From assembly GCA_965275915.1 (NCBI GenBank), contig CBDHYI010000008.1, positions 1,426,001-1,490,000 of the forward strand: a DNA stretch of 64,000 bases, written 5' to 3'. The number at the start of each line of letters is the position of its first letter. The first letter of the stretch is position 1. Positions 52,793 to 62,373 of the stretch are shown piece after piece. Origin of the DNA: JBDWFY01 sp965275915. Lineage in GTDB: Bacteria; Pseudomonadota; Alphaproteobacteria; Rhizobiales; Stappiaceae. The position numbers and the translations under genes were made by a program. Under the pieces are notes generated by a model. That model did no database searches, was not told the origin of the DNA, and was given only the letters and a program-made list of their open reading frames with translations.

Positions 52793-52911
52793 ATCGGAAA
52801 CCGATGGACGGTGTCGGTTCGGATCCGGGTCATGATCGTTGATCGATGCGATTTTCGAGGAAGAAGTCCGACAGAAAATCAAACGAATTACGGGCGAACA
52901 GGCTCGTCATG
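52793..52911. repeat. Direct repeat, left copy: 5' region of the OpuAC-type gene
   Basis: Matches 62374-62493: GATCCGGGTCA, GATCGTTGATCGATGC and AATCAAACGAATTACG are shared, with a run of mismatches. The start codon of the original gene is lost here (ACAGAAAATC for ATATGAAATC) and the gene stops after about 14 codons of similarity. It bounds the polycarboxylate island on the left. The last eight residues of the TcuA-like protein (LHDEPVRP) are read from the opposite strand of this copy. Confidence 0.8.
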
Positions 52912-54378
52912 CAGGGCCGCCGCGCCATAGCCGGCCCTTCTGCCGAAGACGGCGCCCGATGTCAGGCCGGAACCGCCGGGATAACCGTTAAAGAAAACGC
53001 CGCCGACCAACTCGCCGCAGGCGTAGAGACCCTTAATCGGTCTGTTATTGGTTGACAGAACTGCGCCATTGTCATCGACCTTGAGGCCGCCATAGGTGAA
53101 GGTGATGCCGCCGGTAACCGGATAAGCGCGGTAAGGGCCCTGATCCAGCTTTTGCGCCCAGTTGGACTTTTCCGGTGTCAGCCCGCTGGTGCCTTTGCCG
53201 TCAAGGATCGTCGGGTCGAAAGGCACGGTCTTGTTGACGGCGTTGTTATATGTTCTCAGCGTTTGCAGGGCGGCGTCCCGGTCGACACCTTCAAGCTGAT
53301 CGACCAGTGCCTCAAGACTGTCCGCCTCCACAAAATGTGCATCGTGAAACGTGTATTCCCCGTAAAGCAGATCGAAGACCTTGGCGTCAAAAACCTGCCA
53401 GGCGAATTGTCCGGACTGTTCCAAGATCGCAGCGCCGAACTGGGCGTAGGTGTAGTTGCGGAAATTGATGCCTTCATCGACGAAACGCTTTCCGTCAGCA
53501 TTGAGCATCACGCCGAGGAAATAGCAGATCTTGCGATAGTTTTTGCGCTCTTTCGGCGGCAGAGCCAGATTGCCGTACTCCGCCATATGAAGATCCATCG
53601 GGGTTGCATGGCATCCGGCATAAAAGCCGTGGCTTTGCGCGCCAAGCGCTTCTGCCATTGCCAGCCCGTCGCCGGTATTGTGCGGCGTGCCGCGGACTTT
53701 TGCCTTGTCCCAGTGCGGACCGATATGCTTGATCCGCAATTGCTCGCTCGCCTCAAATCCTCCGCAGGCGAGAATGACGGCATCGGCCGCAATTTTCTCG
53801 CCGCTTCCGGTCATGACGCCAGCGACGCGCCCGTTGTCGGAGAGCAACTGCGTGACGGCGGTTTCGTATCTGATTTCGCCGCCGAGCTTTTTAAAGGCCG
53901 CCAGTTCCTGATCGAACAGTCCGACCCCCTCATTCTCCGCCGACAGGGTGAGGCCGCCCCAGAAGACGTAGCGGCCGTCCTTTTCAAAACTCTGCCGGGC
54001 ATAGATCGGCTCGAATTTGACATCGTGCGATGCCAGCCATTTGAGCGTATCGTAGCTTTCGCCGACCAGCACCTGCTGTTCCGGGCTCAAGGGCCGACCG
54101 TCATTGAATCCTAACAGGTCGGCGGTGAATTTTTCCGCTGTGTAGCTGCCAAAATCGGTGCGGGCGAGCCGGGGATCGTCCGGATCTTTCAGAAGCGGAA
54201 CAAGGTCTTTGCCGGAATTATAGGCAAAGCGCATCGCACCGGCAGTATATTTGGTGTTGCCGCCGGCCAGCGGTTCTCCCGCTTTTTCAAGCATCAGCAC
54301 ATCAGCGCCTTTTTCAAGCGCTGCGATACCGGCCGACAGGGCCGCGTTGCCGGAGCCGGCGATGATGATTTTACTCAT
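52888..54378 (-). CDS. FAD-dependent tricarballylate dehydrogenase-like flavoprotein (TcuA-type)
   Basis: 496 residues of the fumarate-reductase flavoprotein superfamily. FAD site IIIAGSGNAALSAGIAALEK, then GGNTKYTAGAMRF and the C-terminal GGVFFNGYPGGSGLTSGAVF. The order fits TcuA, which oxidises tricarballylate to aconitate. The C-terminal eight residues derive from the repeat at 52793-52911. It overlaps the D-2-hydroxyacid dehydrogenase by 4 bp. Confidence 0.88.
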   Translation of the reverse strand: MSKIIIAGSGNAALSAGIAALEKGADVLMLEKAGEPLAGGNTKYTAGAMRFAYNSGKDLVPLLKDPDDPRLARTDFGSYTAEKFTADLLGFNDGRPLSPEQQVLVGESYDTLKWLASHDVKFEPIYARQSFEKDGRYVFWGGLTLSAENEGVGLFDQELAAFKKLGGEIRYETAVTQLLSDNGRVAGVMTGSGEKIAADAVILACGGFEASEQLRIKHIGPHWDKAKVRGTPHNTGDGLAMAEALGAQSHGFYAGCHATPMDLHMAEYGNLALPPKERKNYRKICYFLGVMLNADGKRFVDEGINFRNYTYAQFGAAILEQSGQFAWQVFDAKVFDLLYGEYTFHDAHFVEADSLEALVDQLEGVDRDAALQTLRTYNNAVNKTVPFDPTILDGKGTSGLTPEKSNWAQKLDQGPYRAYPVTGGITFTYGGLKVDDNGAVLSTNNRPIKGLYACGELVGGVFFNGYPGGSGLTSGAVFGRRAGYGAAALHDEPVRP

Positions 54379-55352
54379 GATGATCGTATCCAGACGTCTT
54401 CGTTGATCATGTGGATCGGTGCGCTGTTTGCGTAGGCGTTTATCTGGTCAAAAATGTCGGAAAACTGCAGGTCGAACTCATCCTCGGTGACATAGCCGAT
54501 ATGCGGGGTGGCCAGAACGTTGGGATGGGTCAGCAGCGGATGCTCCGTGTCGTGCAAGGGCTCTTCGTCAAAAACATCGATGGCAGCAAAGATGCGCGAT
54601 TGGGCAATTTCCGCCTCCAAAGCACCGTTTTCAACGAGACCGGACCGCGATGTGTTCACAAACAGGCTGCGCGGGCGCATAGCCTGAAGGTCGGCAGCCG
54701 TGATAAGGCCGCGCGTGGCGGGTTTCAGGCGGACATGGATGCTGACAATATCGGAGGTGGCGAAGAACTGCTCCCGCGACGGGGCTACGGCTTCTCCGTC
54801 GCTTTGTGCACGGGCACGTCCTTCCACGGATGACCACCATTGAACCGTCATGCCGAGCGCTTTGGCATAGGCCGCGACTGCGCCGCCGATACGGCCATAG
54901 CCGTAAAGCCCCAGCGTGCGGCCTCTCAGCGTGCGTCCGACACCGGCCTGCCAATGCCCGGCTTTCAGAGAGGTGACCTGCTCAGGGATTTGCCGATAGC
55001 TCGCAAGAATCAATGCAAGCGTATGTTCGGCGGCGGCATAAGAGGGCGTGTCTGAATGCATGTTGGAGCAGAGCAGCACGTCGTTTTGTGTGCAGGCGTC
55101 GACATCAATATGCGGATAGACGCTCCGCTGGGAAATCAGTTTCAGGTTAGGTAACTGCGCCAGCAGGTCCGCGCCAATGCGCGTCCGTTCCCGAAAGAGC
55201 ACCAGCGCTTCGGCTTCGCCGACCCGGCGGGCAAGGGCGGTCGGGTCCGGCTCGTGATCCGTCCAGACCGTGACCGTGTGACTCTCCAGTTTCGCAAAAC
55301 AGGGCAGGGTGCGCAGGGTATCGAACCAGTCGTCAAGAATGTGGACTTTCAT
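54375..55352 (-). CDS. D-isomer-specific 2-hydroxyacid dehydrogenase
   Basis: 325 residues. NAD site LRGRTLGLYGYGRIGGAVAA; catalytic Arg in VNTSRSGLVENGAL, Glu in DVFDEEPLHDTEHP, His in TPHIGYVTEDE. Substrate unknown, but the setting suggests a hydroxy-polycarboxylate or keto-acid step. Overlaps both neighbours by 4 bp. Confidence 0.9.
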   Translation of the reverse strand: MKVHILDDWFDTLRTLPCFAKLESHTVTVWTDHEPDPTALARRVGEAEALVLFRERTRIGADLLAQLPNLKLISQRSVYPHIDVDACTQNDVLLCSNMHSDTPSYAAAEHTLALILASYRQIPEQVTSLKAGHWQAGVGRTLRGRTLGLYGYGRIGGAVAAYAKALGMTVQWWSSVEGRARAQSDGEAVAPSREQFFATSDIVSIHVRLKPATRGLITAADLQAMRPRSLFVNTSRSGLVENGALEAEIAQSRIFAAIDVFDEEPLHDTEHPLLTHPNVLATPHIGYVTEDEFDLQFSDIFDQINAYANSAPIHMINEDVWIRSS

Positions 55353-55588
55353 CGGCTTTCAAGACGTGTATCGGGAGTCAGCATGCGGGGTGTGGGCACA
55401 AACACGATCTGATCCAGCGCGCGTATGGCCGCCAGCACTTTCTTTCGCTCGGCCAGCAGGTGATTGAACTGCGCATCGCAGCCGGAAACAGGGCCGGGAT
55501 AGGTGGAAATCTCGTCCTGAAGCAATTGACGGGCGACGCTTAGTTCCGTGCGGGCGGCGAGTATACATTCCTGAAATGAATCGGTCAT
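55349..55588 (-). CDS. Small hypothetical protein, 79 aa
   Basis: MTDSFQECILAARTELSVAR, mostly helical, no recognised family. Overlaps the dehydrogenase start by 4 bp and belongs to the same transcript. Ends with RMLTPDTRLESR. Could be a small accessory subunit; there is no evidence for a function. Confidence 0.65.
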   Translation of the reverse strand: MTDSFQECILAARTELSVARQLLQDEISTYPGPVSGCDAQFNHLLAERKKVLAAIRALDQIVFVPTPRMLTPDTRLESR

Positions 55589-55608
55589 GGGATCATCTCC
55601 TTAATATT

Positions 55609-55624
55609 GTATACTAATGTATAC
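55609..55624. promoter_or_regulatory. Tandem GTATAC sites (GntR-type operator candidate)
   Basis: GTATAC-N4-GTATAC just upstream of the 79-aa gene; a third GTATAC occurs at 55561 inside it. The form T-GTATAC-A is the binding core of many GntR/FadR-family regulators. No GntR gene is in the window. It would control the dehydrogenase-TcuA transcript. Confidence 0.5.
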
Positions 55625-55639
55625 TAAAAAATCGAAAGA

Positions 55640-56731
55640 TCAATTGCCTTTCCAGATTTCCGGCGGAATAAATACATTTCCGGCGGCGAGCTTGCGCGCG
55701 GTTCGCACCAGCCCGGCGGATTTTATGGAAAATCCGTCCGCGCCATTCTCATAATCGACCAGCACCGCAATTACGCCCGAGGCGTGTTCCAGGATGATGT
55801 TGGCCGGGGTTTCATTCGGCAGCCGGGCCAGTCCGGCGGCAACGGTTCCCGGTGCAAGCACACAGGAGGCGAGACATTGCGCGCCGGTGACGGCCATTGT
55901 CGGATGGCATTTCCAGGGCATGAAATAGCGCGCTGCGATGGTGGCATCTTTCTGTGCCGGGGCCAGCAGACCGAATTTCGGGGTCACCGATCGGGACACA
56001 TCGCCCATGCCCATCATTTCCCCGGCCTTCCGGCGCACGGCTTCCATGCGCCCATAAAACGCGGTGTTCTCATCGAGCTCGGCGGCGCTTTCGTAACCGG
56101 TCAATCCGAAAGCGTTGGCACGGGCAATCACCATCGGCATCGCGACATCCATACAGGTGATGGTGATGCCGTCAATGACATCGGTCGGATTGCCGGTTGG
56201 CAGGAATGCTCCGGTCACGCTGCCGATCGTGTCCATGAACTGCAGGGAGACCGGGGCCGCCATTCCCGGTACGCCGTCAATCCGAGCGGAGCCCTGATAG
56301 CTGACATCGCCATCGGGTGTCTGCACGATGGAAAGAACCTTGGCCTCGGTATTGACCGCCCGAATTCTGACCTTTGTTTCGTGTGCGCAGGTATCCATGA
56401 GGCCCATTTCAAGAGCGGCCGGGCCGACGCCGGACAGGATGTTGCCGCAGGTCGGCTTAAAATCAACCAGCCTGTCTTCGACGCTGACCTGAGCAAAGAA
56501 ATAGTCGATGTCGGCCCAGAGGTCGTCCGATTTTGACAGCATAGCGACTTTTGTCGTCACCGCCGCGCCGCCGCCAATTCCGTCAATATTGTTCGGATGC
56601 CCGGACCCGACAATCGCAATCAGCACCTCGGCCAGCGTTTCAAGATCTTCCGGCAGATCGGCACGGTTCAGATAGGGACCGCGTGAGGTGCCTCCGCGCA
56701 TGAACAGATAAGGAATGGCTGTCTGGGTCAT
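55640..56731 (-). CDS. PrpF-family isomerase (4-oxalomesaconate tautomerase/aconitate isomerase-like)
   Basis: 363 residues starting MTQTAIPYLFMRGGTSRGPY, the family opener with the RGGTSRG motif. NNIDGIGGGAAVTTKVAMLS and PTCGNILSGVGPAALEMGL (active-site Cys) follow, then SITCMDV-type and TGAQCLASC regions. PrpF/GalD enzymes move a double bond in unsaturated tricarboxylates. The ATG at 56731 overlaps the TctA-TctB stop by 4 bp. Confidence 0.88.
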   Translation of the reverse strand: MTQTAIPYLFMRGGTSRGPYLNRADLPEDLETLAEVLIAIVGSGHPNNIDGIGGGAAVTTKVAMLSKSDDLWADIDYFFAQVSVEDRLVDFKPTCGNILSGVGPAALEMGLMDTCAHETKVRIRAVNTEAKVLSIVQTPDGDVSYQGSARIDGVPGMAAPVSLQFMDTIGSVTGAFLPTGNPTDVIDGITITCMDVAMPMVIARANAFGLTGYESAAELDENTAFYGRMEAVRRKAGEMMGMGDVSRSVTPKFGLLAPAQKDATIAARYFMPWKCHPTMAVTGAQCLASCVLAPGTVAAGLARLPNETPANIILEHASGVIAVLVDYENGADGFSIKSAGLVRTARKLAAGNVFIPPEIWKGN

Positions 56732-58755
56732 GTCAGCGGCCAGGGAAGTCTGGCGAATTCCTGAAGCAACCCCGGCGGGAAGTCGCGATTTAAGAGCCAA
56801 GCCATCATGCACATGAAGGTGATCCCGCAGGCGGTGTAGAGGGCTGCCTGTCCGTTGCTGAGCCGTGCGCGTGCTTTCAGGAAGGCAAACAGGAAGAGAG
56901 CGAGCGCGAGGATGAAACCAAGCAGCGACGTCAGAATTAAAAGTCCTGCAAACCATGCGAGGGTTGACCACAGGCTGTGAGCGGCATGCGCATCATCGCC
57001 GGTGACTTCCCGGTCGGCAAAGATCGGAGCCGTTTCCTGTTGCATCATCATTCTGATGATGAGGACCGCACATCCGACGAGGCACACACCAGCAATGAAC
57101 ATCGGGAAGGTGCGGTCACGGCTGAAGGCCGGTATGGAGGCCGCATCATAGAATGCGTAGGCGATGTAGGCCGTGATCACGAGCAGGAAGACAAACGGCG
57201 CCCGTTTGGAACCGGACTGCACATCTCCCTCCGCAAGAATGCTCTTGGATTGCCTGAGGCCGATCACGATCGACAGGACCGTGATGATCAGAAGCACAAT
57301 GACGATGGGCGAGAAGATATATTCCAGCCCGTCCTCAATCCCTTTGCGAAAGCGCGATTGGGCGATCTGGAGGGCCTGGTTGGCATAGGTTTCTGCCGGA
57401 TTGGAGAGCACGAAGCCGATCAGGAACGCAGGGCGCGACCAGTCGAACCGGCGCATCATGATGCCCAGAAAGCCGATGCCGAACAGGGCGACCAGATCCA
57501 TCAGGTTCTGGCCGGACTGAAAGGCCGCGAAGCTGATGATCATGAACAGGAAGGGTGCCAGGAGCACGAACCGGATGGTTGTGAGCTTGGCAATACCGCC
57601 CGATGCGGCGATACAGATCAGCGTGCCCACCACATTGGCCAGCGCCAGCAGCCAGACAATCGAATAGGTGATATCGAGATTGTTTTTGAGCATGGCGGGG
57701 CCGACTTCTATCTGGCCGGATCCGAGCAGCGCGATCGCGCCGATAAAGATGGCCATGGAGCCGGAGCCGGGGATGCCGAAGAGAAGCGTCGGCACCAGGC
57801 CGCCGCCTTCCTTGGCATTGTTGGAGCTTTCCGGCCCGATCACACCCCGCACTTCGCCCTTGCCGAACTGCGATTTGTCTTTTGTCGTTTGAACGGCGTG
57901 CCCGTAGGCAATCCAGTCCACAACAGAGCCGCCAAGCCCGGGAATGACACCGACAACCACGCCGATGATCGAGCAGCGGACCGACAGCCAGATATTGGCA
58001 AACCAGTCGCGCACCCCATCGAACCAGCCCGCGCCCAGAGCCTGCTCCTTGGCAATGGCCCGGTCGTGCCGGAGAAGGGCGATGATCTCCGGGACCGCGA
58101 AAATTCCAAGACCGACTATGACAAGCTTCAGTCCGTCGGTCAGATAGGGATAGTCGTAGGATGACATCCTGAGGTCGCCGGAGGAGGCGCCTTCGCCGAT
58201 TGTGCCGATCAGCATCCCAAGACCCGCCGCGACGAGGCCCTTGAGCGCAACACGACCTGCGAGAATGCCCACCATCGAGAGACCGAAGATCGTGATCATC
58301 AGAAGTTCCGGCGTGCGGAATTCCAATACGATGGGGCGGGCAATCAGGATGAAAATTGTCAGGAAGCTTGCACCCACCAGGCCACCGAACAACGAGGAGG
58401 CAAATGCGGCGGACAGGGCTCTTGCAGCCTGGCCTTTCTTGGCTAAAGGGAAACCGTCGAGCACGGTTGCCTGCGAGGCGGACGATCCGGGAATACCCAT
58501 CAGGACCGAGGCGAACGTATCCGATGTGGGAACCACCGCCACCATGCCGACCATCAGGGCAAGTCCGAGGATCGGGTCCATGCCGAACATGAAAGGCAGC
58601 AGAAGCGAAAGGCCGGCAATACCGCCAAGGCCGGGAAAGACGCCGATTGCGAGCCCCATCACGACGCCCAGCACCAGATAGCCGAGCACGACAGGTTGCA
58701 AAATCAGTGCCCACGCTCCGCCGAGTGCCGGCAGGGCGGTTGCGATGATATCCAT
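56728..58755 (-). CDS. tctA: TctA-TctB fusion permease of a tripartite tricarboxylate transporter
   Basis: 675 residues. TctA part with AIGVFPGLGGIAGLSLLLPF, GIPGSSASQATVLDGFPLAK and VGVIPGLGGSVVDWIAYGHA, plus NNAKEGGGLVPTLLFGIPGS; about 12 TM helices to about 510. The last about 150 residues add four TM helices with the TctB look (FMIAGVCLVGCAVLI-like), so both membrane subunits are one polypeptide. It imports citrate-type acids with TctC. Confidence 0.9.
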   Translation of the reverse strand: MDIIATALPALGGAWALILQPVVLGYLVLGVVMGLAIGVFPGLGGIAGLSLLLPFMFGMDPILGLALMVGMVAVVPTSDTFASVLMGIPGSSASQATVLDGFPLAKKGQAARALSAAFASSLFGGLVGASFLTIFILIARPIVLEFRTPELLMITIFGLSMVGILAGRVALKGLVAAGLGMLIGTIGEGASSGDLRMSSYDYPYLTDGLKLVIVGLGIFAVPEIIALLRHDRAIAKEQALGAGWFDGVRDWFANIWLSVRCSIIGVVVGVIPGLGGSVVDWIAYGHAVQTTKDKSQFGKGEVRGVIGPESSNNAKEGGGLVPTLLFGIPGSGSMAIFIGAIALLGSGQIEVGPAMLKNNLDITYSIVWLLALANVVGTLICIAASGGIAKLTTIRFVLLAPFLFMIISFAAFQSGQNLMDLVALFGIGFLGIMMRRFDWSRPAFLIGFVLSNPAETYANQALQIAQSRFRKGIEDGLEYIFSPIVIVLLIITVLSIVIGLRQSKSILAEGDVQSGSKRAPFVFLLVITAYIAYAFYDAASIPAFSRDRTFPMFIAGVCLVGCAVLIIRMMMQQETAPIFADREVTGDDAHAAHSLWSTLAWFAGLLILTSLLGFILALALFLFAFLKARARLSNGQAALYTACGITFMCMMAWLLNRDFPPGLLQEFARLPWPLT

Positions 58756-58822
58756 GAGTTGATCCCCCGCGTCGCTTAAAAAGGCGCCCCGCCGCGGGAG
58801 GCGGAGCGCTCCGGAGTTGGGC

Positions 58823-59923
58823 TTACTTCAGCGATACGCCGTAGCGTTCCTGCAGCCAGCCGACGACAAAGTCTTTTGCCGCTTGGGGCACTTCAGTGCC
58901 GCTTTTCAATGCGGATTGTGCCTTGTCACCGGTCATTTGCGGATATTTGCCAAGGCGCGCACCGGAGATCTCAGCAAAATCCGGGCGGGCTTTGACCGCT
59001 TCAAAAGCGGCGCTGTAGGTCGCAACCGCATCGTCCGGTGCACCGTTCGGCAGAAACACCATTTTCTGTGCGGGGAAGCCTGCAATGAAGAAGGCTTTCC
59101 ATGCGTCCCACTTTTCGCCGGATGTCTCACAGCCTGCTGTCGCTTCACAGACTTCCTTGAAAGTCGGCATGTCGGGGAAGGTCGGGTCGCGGACAATATT
59201 GCCCGAATCGTCCAAAGCGCCCCAGCTCATCATTGGCACGGCCGTGCCCGCTTCGACCAGCGGCGTCACGCCCTTGAGATAAGATGAAGAAGTCTGGTAA
59301 TCGATGTTCGCTTCCCCGCGCTCAAACATCAGGCGGCCATCGCCCCGACCTTTGATGCCGAAGACCGGTTCAACATTCAGGCCCAGCATTTCCCACGCAA
59401 GCAGCGGCACAAGATCAAGCCGTGTTGCGCCTTGCGAACCATAGATGAACTCTTCGCTCTGAAGGCCTGAGGCATCATTTCCGTTCATTTTCGATGCCAT
59501 GTCCGGCGGCAGATAGGCAACCCCGCCGGTGCCGGATGCAAGCACGACATTCCAGTCGCCATAATTATATTTGACGCGCGGATCGCCCAGAAGGAACGGG
59601 AACTGAGTGGATCCGGAGGAGCCGAATATCAGCGTGCCGTCGTCATATTTCTGGTCTTGGAAGAAGTTCGCACCTTTGGTGGACCCGGCACCGGGCATGA
59701 ACTTCACGACAACGGTCGGCTGACCGGGCAGGGCTTCGGACAGAAGCGGCGCATAGAAATTTGCCCACTTTGCCGATCCGCCGGTTTCGGAAAACGGAAT
59801 GATCCATTCAACCGTTTTGCCGGCAAGGTCGAGCCCCTCCGCCTGTGCCGGAAACGAAAGTGCGGCAGCAGCGACGGTCGCAAGACCGATCGTTACACCA
59901 CGGGTGCATTTTGATAAGGACAT
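58823..59923 (-). CDS. tctC: TctC-type periplasmic binding protein
   Basis: 366 residues. Signal peptide about 1-28 (FPAQAE cleavage region), then VEWIIPFSETGGSAKWANFY, FMPGAGSTKGANFF and the family core SSGSTQFPFLLGDPRVKY. Two Cys (EVCEATAGCETSGEK) near residue 260 may bridge. It captures a polycarboxylate for TctAB. Start at 59923 behind GAGGGAGGAATAC. Divergent from the tctD-tctE pair. Confidence 0.9.
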   Translation of the reverse strand: MSLSKCTRGVTIGLATVAAAALSFPAQAEGLDLAGKTVEWIIPFSETGGSAKWANFYAPLLSEALPGQPTVVVKFMPGAGSTKGANFFQDQKYDDGTLIFGSSGSTQFPFLLGDPRVKYNYGDWNVVLASGTGGVAYLPPDMASKMNGNDASGLQSEEFIYGSQGATRLDLVPLLAWEMLGLNVEPVFGIKGRGDGRLMFERGEANIDYQTSSSYLKGVTPLVEAGTAVPMMSWGALDDSGNIVRDPTFPDMPTFKEVCEATAGCETSGEKWDAWKAFFIAGFPAQKMVFLPNGAPDDAVATYSAAFEAVKARPDFAEISGARLGKYPQMTGDKAQSALKSGTEVPQAAKDFVVGWLQERYGVSLK

Positions 59924-60054
59924 GTATTCCTCCCTCGAATACGACCCCGTCCTCCCAGAAGGGGCCAAATTGATTCACCGAACCGTCCTTGCCCGGTTGA
60001 TGTTTCAAATCTGACCTGCGAACCTTGCATGAAACTTTCGCCGGCGAAAAAAAC
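59924..60054. promoter_or_regulatory. Divergent region of tctC and the two-component genes
   Basis: 131 bp between opposed starts. GTTTCA (60002) and TGAAAC (60030) form a dyad with a 22-bp spacer, close to the response-regulator start. Location fits a TctD-like operator. Not diagnostic. Confidence 0.35.
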
Positions 60055-60729
60055 ATGCGCATCACACTTGTTGAAGACAATGTCGGACTGGCCAAAGGCA
60101 TCGCCTATCGTCTTGAAGATGCAGGCCATGCCGTGGATGTGATTCACGATGGCAATGAAGCGGCCGCCTTTTTGAGCGACGATAATTCGGATCTTATCAT
60201 TCTGGATATCAATCTGCCGGGGATGGACGGCCTGAGCCTTCTGAGGACCTTGAGATCCAGGGAGGATCCCCGCCCGATCATTCTGCTCACCGCCAGGACG
60301 GAAACGGAAGATCGCGTCATCGGGCTCGATGCGGGGGCGGACGATTATCTGATCAAACCGTTCGAGATGGCCGAGCTTGAAGCCCGTGTGCGGGCGCTGT
60401 CGCGCCGGCGGTCGGTGCCCCAGCGCCTCACACAGGATATCGGTCCTTTGCGCTTTGATCCGGCATCGCGGCAGCTTTTTGCAGGCGATCAGCCGCTTGA
60501 AGTACCGCGCCGGGAGCTCTCAGTCTTCGAATGCCTGCTGTCGGCCAACGGCAGACTAGTCTCCAAAACGGCGCTGCTCGATTACGCCTACGGCGTTGGC
60601 GCGGACGTTGAGGAAAGAGTTATTGAGGTTTATGTTTCGCGCGTTCGGGCGCGGCTGAAACCCTACGGCGTGACGGTTAAGGCGCAGCGCGGCCTGGGCT
60701 ATCAGCTTCTCTACGAGGCGGATGAATGA
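60055..60729 (+). CDS. tctD: OmpR-family response regulator (TctD-like)
   Basis: 224 residues. Receiver domain with acidic pocket EDN, phosphoacceptor Asp in LIILDINLPGMDGL, Thr in LLTART and Lys in LIKPFEMAEL; winged-helix C-terminus (PRRELSVFECLLSANGRLVS; EVYVSRVRARLKPYGV). Probably activates the TTT operon in response to external polycarboxylates. The ATG at 60055 follows a poor ribosome site. Overlaps the kinase by 4 bp. Confidence 0.92.
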   Translation: MRITLVEDNVGLAKGIAYRLEDAGHAVDVIHDGNEAAAFLSDDNSDLIILDINLPGMDGLSLLRTLRSREDPRPIILLTARTETEDRVIGLDAGADDYLIKPFEMAELEARVRALSRRRSVPQRLTQDIGPLRFDPASRQLFAGDQPLEVPRRELSVFECLLSANGRLVSKTALLDYAYGVGADVEERVIEVYVSRVRARLKPYGVTVKAQRGLGYQLLYEADE

Positions 60730-62093
60730 AGCCGCAATCTCTTCGCACCCGGCTGATCCTGATCATTCTGACACCGCTTTTGCTGATCTCGGTGTCCGCT
60801 GCCGCGTGGCAGTTCTATAACACCACCAATCGGGCCGAAGAGATTTTTGACCGGGGTCTGTTGTCTGCTGCTCTGGCGATTGCGCGCGATATTGCCATCT
60901 CAGGTGGCGATGCACTCAGCCCGGCGACCCGAAGACTGATCAGCGACACGTCGGGCGGGGAGCTGTTTTACCATGTCTTTGCGCCGGACGGCGTTTTCGT
61001 CACCGGCTACGCGACACCACCTGTGCCCCCGGCCCAGACACCCTCGGAACTGAAGGAGCCTCTCTTTTATGATGCCGTCTACAAGGGACGGGAAGTCCGC
61101 GTCCTCAGGTTTCAGGATGCGGCCTCTGTCGACGGCATTTCGGGCCTGTACAGCACGACGGTGTGGCAGGATATGCAGGTCCGCAACGCCTTTATTCGCG
61201 ATGTCGCAGCCCGGGCCATAGCGGTTATCGTGCTGTTGCTCCTATCGGTCGGACTGATCGTATGGTTCGGCGTCGGCCGGGGTTTGCGCCCGCTGCTTGA
61301 TTTGCAGGATGCGATTGCCCGACGGACGTCCGGAGAACTGGAACCGATCCGGCGTCCTGTGCCGGAGGAAGTCAGGGGCATCGTTGCGACACTGAATTCT
61401 CTGCTTGACCGGGTCTCGCGGCGGATCAGTTCCAAGGACGAGTTCATCTCCAATGCCGCGCATCAGTTGCGCAACCCGATCGCCGGGGTTCTTGCATTGG
61501 CGGAGGCGGTTGAAAGCGCGCCGTCGGATCGGGAAACAAAAAAACGAAGCGCCGAACTCGTCGCCGCGGCCCGTGATGCCACACATCTTACGAACCAATT
61601 GCTGTCGTTCGAACGGGCAAAGGAAACCGATCTCGAAATCGGCGGTTCGGTTCTTGATATGAATGCGCTGCTGAAAGCCGTCATCGAACGGTTTCGAAAT
61701 CAGATCGCCGACAGAGACATCACTGTCTCGTTCAAACATGAGGATCGACCTCTGGAAATCTGGGGCGACGACCTTATGCTGCGGGAAGCGCTTCTCAATC
61801 TGTTGACGAATTCAATCGTCCATGGCGGTCCGGATGTCACGAAAATCGATGTGACCGCGCTTGCTTTAAGTAACCGGGCAGTGCTGACCTTCGCAGATAA
61901 TGGGGTGGGCATTGATCCGGACGATCAACTGGCGGCCCTTGGGCGTTTCAGCCAGGCCGGTACAGGGCCGGGCAGCGGGTTGGGCTTGCCGATCGCTGTA
62001 CGGGTGGTTGAAAATCACAATGGTGAGTTGACGATTGAACCCAGCGAGAGCGGCGCCGTGATAAGGATTTCGCTACCCCTGGTTGCCCGTTGA
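60726..62093 (+). CDS. tctE: Sensor histidine kinase (TctE-like)
   Basis: 455 residues. TM1 about 8-30, periplasmic sensor about 31-155, TM2 about 160-182, HAMP-like, then H-box SNAAHQLRNPIAGVLALAEA, N-box LREALLNLLTNSIVHGG, and DNGVGI and GSGLGLPIAV ATP-lid motifs. The sensor domain resembles the TctE N-terminal region. Partner of the preceding regulator. Confidence 0.92.
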   Translation: MKPQSLRTRLILIILTPLLLISVSAAAWQFYNTTNRAEEIFDRGLLSAALAIARDIAISGGDALSPATRRLISDTSGGELFYHVFAPDGVFVTGYATPPVPPAQTPSELKEPLFYDAVYKGREVRVLRFQDAASVDGISGLYSTTVWQDMQVRNAFIRDVAARAIAVIVLLLLSVGLIVWFGVGRGLRPLLDLQDAIARRTSGELEPIRRPVPEEVRGIVATLNSLLDRVSRRISSKDEFISNAAHQLRNPIAGVLALAEAVESAPSDRETKKRSAELVAAARDATHLTNQLLSFERAKETDLEIGGSVLDMNALLKAVIERFRNQIADRDITVSFKHEDRPLEIWGDDLMLREALLNLLTNSIVHGGPDVTKIDVTALALSNRAVLTFADNGVGIDPDDQLAALGRFSQAGTGPGSGLGLPIAVRVVENHNGELTIEPSESGAVIRISLPLVAR

Positions 62094-62373
62094 TTGGCCG
62101 GCGAAGAATCCGGTCCCAGGGTGCTGTGATAATGTGTTTGATCCACCGCAGTCTCCCTCCCGGCGGGCGGGCATCGTGCTCCTGCGCTGGTATCCCCCGA
62201 TCATCGGCTTTGGCACTCACAATTTGCTAACGCATGCATAAGGATAGGCACATGGATGTCAGCGCACTTTTGGATGGATGCGGAGCCGTTTGTTGCGGTC
62301 AAACGACTTTGTGCCCGTTCAGGGTGCTCCCAGTGGCGATCCGGTGGCTGTGGTATTATAATTGAGAGTCAAC
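62094..62373. other. Intergenic region before OpuAC-type gene
   Basis: About 280 bp without a convincing gene. A TATTATAAT sequence at about 62353 could be a -10 element for the binding-protein gene. A short frame after AAGGATAGGCAC (62252) is not supported. Confidence 0.35.

Noticed and set aside
56977..58164. 395-residue plus-strand frame under TctA-TctB
   Set aside because: Low-complexity His/Asp/Gly-rich antisense of TM segments; the opposite strand is an unmistakable TctA.
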